8,390 nt of DNA from Caldimonas sp. GTDB lineage: Bacteria; Pseudomonadota; Gammaproteobacteria; Burkholderiales; Burkholderiaceae_C. The notes under the pieces were generated by a model. It saw nothing but the letters and a program-made list of their open reading frames with translations, was not told the DNA's origin and did not search any database. Every line of letters begins with the position of its first letter. The stretch's first letter is position 1. Positions 4,177 to 8,390 of the stretch are shown here, in pieces. The stretch covers positions 1-8,390 of the forward strand of contig JASLGD010000626.1 in NCBI GenBank assembly GCA_030150305.1, given 5' to 3'. The position numbers and the translations under genes are program-made.

Positions 4177-6729
4177 CTACAGATCCGCAGCCTGCCGAAG
4201 CGTCTGCACGACCGGTCGACGCAGAACCTCGCGCAGCCCCCACCAGCCCGCGGCGAGCGCCAGCAGCGCGCCGGCGACGGCGCCGGCGAGCGGGACGATC
4301 GGCGACGGGTTCCAGCTGAACTCGAAGACCCAGCGCGCCAGCGCCCAGCTGACGGCGACCGCGGCGATCGACGCGAGCAGGCCGGCGAGCGCGCCGACGC
4401 CGAGCAGCTCGGCGCGCTGCACCTGCGAGAGCAGCCGTGCGCTCGCGCCGAGCGCGCGCATGACGGCGAACTCGCGCGCGCGCGACTCGCGGGTCGCGCT
4501 CACGGCGGCGAAGAGCACGACGAGGCCGGCAGCGAGCGTGAAGCCGAACAGGAACTCGACCGCGCGGACGACCTGGTCGAGGACGCGCTGCACCTGCGCG
4601 ATCGACGCCGAGACGTCGATCGACGTGATGTTCGGGAAGTCGCGGCTGATCGCGTTGTCGAAGCCCGGCGTCTCGGGCGCGCGGTACGCGGCGATGTAGC
4701 TCACCGGCGCGTCGACCATCGCTGCGGTCGGGAAGAGGACGAAGAAGTTGACGCGCATCGACGACCAGTCGACCTTGCGCAGGCTCGTGATGCGACCGTC
4801 GACCATCGTGCCGCCGAGATCGAAGCGCAGCGTCTGGCCGAGCCTGAGGCCGAGCGTCTCGGCGAGCCCCTCCTCGACGCTGATGCCGCCCTGCTCGTCG
4901 TTTTTCCAGCGACCCGCAGAGACGTGGTTGTGCGCCGGCAGGCTTGCGCTGTGGCTGAGGTTGAACTCGCGGTCGACGAGCCGTCGCGCGCGCGGATCGG
5001 CGAAGTCGTCGGGGCCGATCGGCTTGCCGTCGATCGCGACCAGGCGGCCGCGGATCATCGGGAACCAGTCGTAGCGCGTCACCCCGAACGAGCGGATCCT
5101 GTCCTGGAACGCATCGGCCTGCGGCGGCTGGATGTTGATGACGAAGCGGTTCGGCGCGTCCTTCGGCGTCGCCTGCCGCCAGCTCGCGACGAGGTCGGTG
5201 CGCAAGAGCGCGAGCAGCACGAGCGCGAGCAACCCGACCGCGAGCGCCGAGACCTGCAGCACCGCGAACGCCGGCCGCGCAGCGAGCTGGCGCGTCGCGA
5301 GGATCAGCCAGCGCGGCGCGCGCGCGTCGGGAACCGCGCTGCGCAAGACGGCGAGCGCGAGCCACGACAGCAGCGCGAACACGATCACCGCGCCGGCAAA
5401 GCCGCCGACCGCGATGAGCCCGAGCTTGACGTCGCTCGCGACGGCGAGCAGCAGCGCGGCGAAGCCGAGTGCGCCGGCGCCGAGGACGGCGAGCGACGCG
5501 GGCTTGAGCGCGCCGACGTCGCGCCGGATCACGCGCAGCGGCGGCACGCGCGCGAGCTGCAGCACCGGCGGCACGCCGAAGCCGAACAGCAGCGTGAAGC
5601 CGACGCCGATGCCGAACAGCGCCGGCCACGCGCCGGCGGGCGGCAGCACCGCGTCGACGAGGCCCGCGAGCAGCCAGACGAAGACGTGGTGGACGGCGAA
5701 GCCGATCGCCAGGCCGCCGACGCTCGCGACGACGCCGACGAGCGCGAACTCGACGAGGTACTGCAGCGCGATCGTCCGCTGCGGCAGCCCGAGCACGCGC
5801 AGCATCGCGCAGTCGTCGAGGTGGCGGTCGGCGAAGTCGCGCGACGCGATGCCGACCGCGACCGCGGCGAGCAGCGCCGCGAGCAGCGCGACGAGGTTGA
5901 GGAACTTCTCGGCGCGGTCGAGCGTCTGCCGCATCTCCGGCCGGCCGGTGGCGAGCGACTCGATCCGCAGCCCGCGCAGGTTCTTGGCCTTGATCTCGTT
6001 CTCGGCCCAGGCAACGAACTGGCCGACGGCGGCATCGCGGCCGGCGGGCGCTGCCACCGCGAGGCGGTACGAGATGCGGCTCGCCGGCTGCACGAGGCCG
6101 GTCGCGGGCAGGTCGGCGTCGTTCAGCATCACCCGCGGCGCCAGGCTCGCGAAGCCGGTGCCGCGGTCGGGCTCGATGACGATGACGCGCGCGATCTTCA
6201 GGCGCGCGTCGCCGAGGAGAAGCGAATCGCCGCTGCGCAGGCCGAGCGAATCGAGCACCGCCGCATCGACCCACACCGTCCCCGGCGCCGGGCCGGCGGC
6301 GATCTCGACCTCGCCTTCGCCGGCGCCGCCACGCACGCGCAGCTTGCCGCGCAGCGGATACGCATCGCTCACCGCCTTGACGCTGACGAGCCGCGTCGCG
6401 CCGCCCTGCGCGTCGGGCGCGCGACCCATGCTCGGAAAGTTCGCCGCAGTCGCGGTGACGAGGCCGAGCGCGCGCGCCTTGGCGATGAAGTCGGCCGGCG
6501 GCGGCTGGTCGCTCGCGACGATCGCGTCGCCGCCGAGCAGCTGGCGCGCGTCGCGTGCGAGGCCGGCGTTGATGCGATCGGCGAAGAAGCGGACCGCCGT
6601 CAGCGCAGCGACGGCGAGCATCACGGCGACGACGAGCAGGCGCAGCTCGCCGGCGCGAAAGTCGCGCGCGAGCTGGCGACGGCCGAGCTGCCATGCCGAA
6701 GGCGTGCGGTGTGCGGGTGCGTTCGTCAT
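4177..6729 (-). CDS. ybbP: YbbP-type ABC transporter permease (FtsX-like)
   Basis: The 850-residue inner-membrane protein resembles E. coli YbbP (about 800 residues), a MacB/FtsX-superfamily permease that normally works with the ATPase YbbA, probably in mechanotransmission or extraction of envelope substrates. I count about ten helices: one near 29-47, a first FtsX core (about 275-390), middle helices (about 411-509), and a second FtsX core (about 724-830). Periplasmic domains fall at about 48-270 and 510-720. Family-typical stretches are FASLAPRVMLNDADLPATGL (193-212), DFADRHLDDCAMLRVLGLP (298-316), and REFAVMRALGAS (752-763), the cytoplasmic segment expected to contact the ATPase. The ATG at 6729 was chosen over a GTG at 6753; neither has a Shine-Dalgarno sequence. 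No ATPase gene lies on either side here, so its partner must be encoded elsewhere. Confidence 0.9.
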   Translation of the reverse strand: MTNAPAHRTPSAWQLGRRQLARDFRAGELRLLVVAVMLAVAALTAVRFFADRINAGLARDARQLLGGDAIVASDQPPPADFIAKARALGLVTATAANFPSMGRAPDAQGGATRLVSVKAVSDAYPLRGKLRVRGGAGEGEVEIAAGPAPGTVWVDAAVLDSLGLRSGDSLLLGDARLKIARVIVIEPDRGTGFASLAPRVMLNDADLPATGLVQPASRISYRLAVAAPAGRDAAVGQFVAWAENEIKAKNLRGLRIESLATGRPEMRQTLDRAEKFLNLVALLAALLAAVAVGIASRDFADRHLDDCAMLRVLGLPQRTIALQYLVEFALVGVVASVGGLAIGFAVHHVFVWLLAGLVDAVLPPAGAWPALFGIGVGFTLLFGFGVPPVLQLARVPPLRVIRRDVGALKPASLAVLGAGALGFAALLLAVASDVKLGLIAVGGFAGAVIVFALLSWLALAVLRSAVPDARAPRWLILATRQLAARPAFAVLQVSALAVGLLALVLLALLRTDLVASWRQATPKDAPNRFVINIQPPQADAFQDRIRSFGVTRYDWFPMIRGRLVAIDGKPIGPDDFADPRARRLVDREFNLSHSASLPAHNHVSAGRWKNDEQGGISVEEGLAETLGLRLGQTLRFDLGGTMVDGRITSLRKVDWSSMRVNFFVLFPTAAMVDAPVSYIAAYRAPETPGFDNAISRDFPNITSIDVSASIAQVQRVLDQVVRAVEFLFGFTLAAGLVVLFAAVSATRESRAREFAVMRALGASARLLSQVQRAELLGVGALAGLLASIAAVAVSWALARWVFEFSWNPSPIVPLAGAVAGALLALAAGWWGLREVLRRPVVQTLRQAADL

Positions 6730-6746
6730 GGATGCGGTCGGTGGAC

Positions 6747-6775
6747 GGTACACGAGTCGCGAACGCTGCGTGCAA
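6747..6775 (-). promoter_or_regulatory. Possible sigma-70 promoter of the permease gene
   Basis: On the reverse strand TTGCAC (6775-6770) and TGTACC (6752-6747) are separated by exactly 17 bases. Each matches about half of the consensus. Transcription would start near 6740, about 11 bases before the ATG at 6729. The pair falls in the 89-bp divergent gap, where a permease promoter must lie. Confidence 0.3.
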
Positions 6776-6807
6776 CGAGGTTGAATCGCTCGGCGCCGAT
6801 GCGGTGG

Positions 6808-6813
6808 TCCAAT
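6808..6813 (+). promoter_or_regulatory. Possible -10 box of the dioxygenase gene
   Basis: TCCAAT is followed by the dioxygenase ATG after only five bases, implying a leaderless message like that proposed for the DUF1841 gene. There is no Shine-Dalgarno sequence before this ATG, which fits. A -35 box is not clear. Confidence 0.25.
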
Positions 6814-6818
6814 GCCAC

Positions 6819-7679
6819 ATGGACACCTTGCCTTCGCTCTTCGTCTCGCACGGCTCGCCGATGATCGCGCTCGAGCCGGGCGCCGCCGGCGCGTTCATGC
6901 AGCGCCTCGGGCCCGCGATCGACGCGACGTTCGGCCGCCCGAAGGCGATCGTCACCGTCTCGGCGCACACCGCGGCGCGCGTTCCGGTCGTCCTCGCCGC
7001 GCCCCGCCACGAGGCGATCTACGACTTCGGCGGCTTCGATCCGAAGCTGCGCACGCTGCGCTACGACGCCGCCGGCGACCCGGCGCTCGCGGCGCGCATC
7101 GTCGAGCTGATCCGCGCCGCCGGAATTCGCGCCGAGCGCGTCGACGAAGGCGGCCTCGACCACGGCGCGTGGACGGCGCTGCGCTTCCTCTATCCGCGCG
7201 CCGACATCCCGATCGTGCCGCTCGCGTTCGTGCCGAGCGACCCGCCGGCGGCGCAGTTCGCGCTCGGCGAGGCGATCGCGCCGCTCGCGCGCGACGGCGT
7301 CCTCGTCGTCGGCAGCGGCAGCATCACGCACAACCTGCGGCGGCTCTTCGTGCACGGCCTCAGGCCGCCGACCGACCAGCCCGAGGCGAACGACAACGCC
7401 GAATTCCGCCACTGGATCGCGGCGCGCTCGACCGCGCGCGACTGGGACGCGCTCTTCGCGTATCGGCAACGCGCGCCGCACGCGGTCGAGATGCACCCGA
7501 CCGACGAGCACCTGCTGCCGTGGTACGTCGCCGCCGGCGTCGGCGGCCGCACGTCGGCGCCGGTGCGGATCCACGACAGCGCGACGATGGGCAGCCTCGG
7601 CATGGACGCGTATGCGTTCGGCGCCAGCGCTGCGCGCCTCGCCGACGCGGTCGCGCGCGGCGAGCCGCAACCGGCCTGA
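6819..7679 (+). CDS. ygiD: Class III extradiol ring-cleavage dioxygenase, 4,5-DOPA dioxygenase type (YgiD/LigB-like)
   Basis: The 286-residue soluble enzyme belongs to the LigB-superfamily DODA group, which opens catechol rings with O2 using one non-haem metal (Zn was found in the E. coli YgiD structure; Fe(II) is expected for catalysis). Expected residues are present: H11 in FVSHGSPM, H50 in VSAHT, H115 in LDHGAW, H171 in GSGSITHNL, and H226/H231 in MHPTDEHLLPW. H11, H50 and H226 fit the metal-ligand positions, while H115 and H171 fit active-site positions. Most relatives have Trp after the SAH motif; here it is Thr51. Length is close to the family norm of about 260-290. The ATG at 6819 places the conserved LPSLFVSHGSP at the N-terminus; upstream in-frame codons are atypical. 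The gene stands alone, so its natural catechol is unknown. Confidence 0.9.
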   Translation: MDTLPSLFVSHGSPMIALEPGAAGAFMQRLGPAIDATFGRPKAIVTVSAHTAARVPVVLAAPRHEAIYDFGGFDPKLRTLRYDAAGDPALAARIVELIRAAGIRAERVDEGGLDHGAWTALRFLYPRADIPIVPLAFVPSDPPAAQFALGEAIAPLARDGVLVVGSGSITHNLRRLFVHGLRPPTDQPEANDNAEFRHWIAARSTARDWDALFAYRQRAPHAVEMHPTDEHLLPWYVAAGVGGRTSAPVRIHDSATMGSLGMDAYAFGASAARLADAVARGEPQPA

Positions 7680-7700
7680 GCGGGCGCGCCGTCGCTCGCG

Positions 7701-8390
7701 TCAGCGCGCCTTCGGCACGCTGCCGACGACGCCTTCGACGAGCCAGTCCATCGTCTTGATCTGCGCATCGTCGAGCGCGCCGCGCGCCAGACGAAGCGTG
7801 CCGGCGTTGTCGCGCAGCGGCGCGGCGAACGGAAGGAGCTTGCCGGCGACGATCGCAGCGCGCTTGGCCGCGAGCTCCGAACGAATTTCGGCCGGCACCG
7901 TGGGCGCGATCGCGTCGAGGTCGACCATGCCGCTCGCGATGCCGCCCCAGACCGGCGTCGGCTGCCAGGTGCCGTCGAGCACGCTCCGCGCGACGCGCGC
8001 GTAGAAGCCGCCCCAGCGGTGGACGATCGCGACGAGCTGCGCGTCGGGAGCGAACGCGCGCATGTCGCTCGGATACGCGACGACGCGAACGCCGCGGCGC
8101 GCGAAGTTCGCCTGCGCCGTCTGCGCGACCGCGGTCGACGCGCTGTGGTGGGTGAGGACGTCGGCGCCCTGGTCGATCAGCGCCTGCGCGGCGTCGCGCT
8201 CCTTCGCCGGGTCGAACCACGTGTTCAGCCAGACGACGCGCACCGTTGCCCGCGGATTGGCAGCGCGCATGCCGAGCGCGAACGCGTCGATGCCCTCGAC
8301 GACCTCGGGCACCGGAAAGCCGGCGACGTAGCCGGCGACGCCGCTTTTGCTCGTCTTGCCGGCGAGCCAACCGGCGAGCCAGCGCGCCTC
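7701..8390 (-). CDS. BMP/PnrA-family ABC transporter substrate-binding protein, 5' end outside window
   Basis: This is the C-terminal 229 residues of a basic membrane protein (BMP/Med/PnrA) family periplasmic binding protein. The frame stays open to the window edge, so the signal peptide and N-terminal lobe lie beyond 8390. A GTG at 8312 is internal, because family sequence continues upstream of it (ARWLAGWLAG, then GYVAGFPVPEVVEGIDAF). Other family features are the alternating hydrophobic strand VRVVWLNTWFDPAKE, GADVLTHHSAST in the ligand cleft, and the GGFYARVARSVLDGTW region. BMP proteins commonly bind nucleosides or purine-like ligands for an ABC importer, whose ATPase and permease genes would be expected nearby outside the window. 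The gene ends 21 bp from the convergent dioxygenase gene, with no terminator seen between them. Confidence 0.92.
   Translation of the reverse strand, partial: EARWLAGWLAGKTSKSGVAGYVAGFPVPEVVEGIDAFALGMRAANPRATVRVVWLNTWFDPAKERDAAQALIDQGADVLTHHSASTAVAQTAQANFARRGVRVVAYPSDMRAFAPDAQLVAIVHRWGGFYARVARSVLDGTWQPTPVWGGIASGMVDLDAIAPTVPAEIRSELAAKRAAIVAGKLLPFAAPLRDNAGTLRLARGALDDAQIKTMDWLVEGVVGSVPKAR

Noticed and set aside
3849..4319. Possible small protein genes across the repeat region (open frames of 88-228 codons)
   Set aside because: They are made of repeat-derived low-complexity peptide, overlap the permease 3' end, and are open in several frames at once. No ribosome site or domain supports them.
8310..8312. 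GTG at 8312 as the true start of the BMP-family gene
   Set aside because: The same frame continues upstream with conserved BMP sequence to the window edge, so this codon is an internal Val.

Overview
The window is about 70% GC and dense with protein genes. Codon third positions are strongly G/C, so long spurious reading frames lie opposite most real genes. Gene content (a DUF1841 protein, a RutE-type reductase, a YbbP-type permease, a BMP-family binding protein) and promoter style (GACAAT/CCAAT-like -10 boxes a few bases before the start codon) suggest a betaproteobacterium, probably Burkholderiales. This is an inference from family resemblance, not a database match.

Layout, left to right. 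1-91: no gene seen. 92-667 (-): RutE-like malonic semialdehyde reductase/nitroreductase. 668-764: divergent promoter region with a mirrored 11-bp inverted repeat. 765-1196 (+): DUF1841 protein. 1211-1795 (-): compact six-helix cation transporter (CDF/TMEM163-like), with a palindrome running from its putative -10 box into its start codon. 1861-2496 (-) and 2591-3730 (-): a two-component pair, a NarL/FixJ response regulator and a soluble receiver-histidine kinase hybrid. 3731-4176: 446 bp with no gene, holding a 12-bp palindrome, a cluster of long interleaved inverted repeats (3889-4046) and a degenerate tandem repeat (4050-4158). 4177-6729 (-): YbbP/FtsX-type ABC permease. 6819-7679 (+): class III extradiol (4,5-DOPA type) dioxygenase, divergent from the permease. 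7701-8390 (-): C-terminal 229 residues of a BMP-family ABC transporter substrate-binding protein, cut by the window edge.

Working together: the only clear functional unit is the kinase/regulator pair, transcribed in that order with a 94-bp gap. The other genes look like unrelated single-gene units arranged divergently or tail to tail (gaps of 14 and 21 bp). The permease has no ATPase gene beside it, and the RutE-like gene has no pyrimidine-catabolism neighbours here.

The coding part is ordinary. The least explained sequence is 3889-4158, which looks like a repetitive or mobile non-coding element rather than a protein-coding system. I saw no convincing new multi-gene system, tRNA, rRNA, CRISPR array or transposase.
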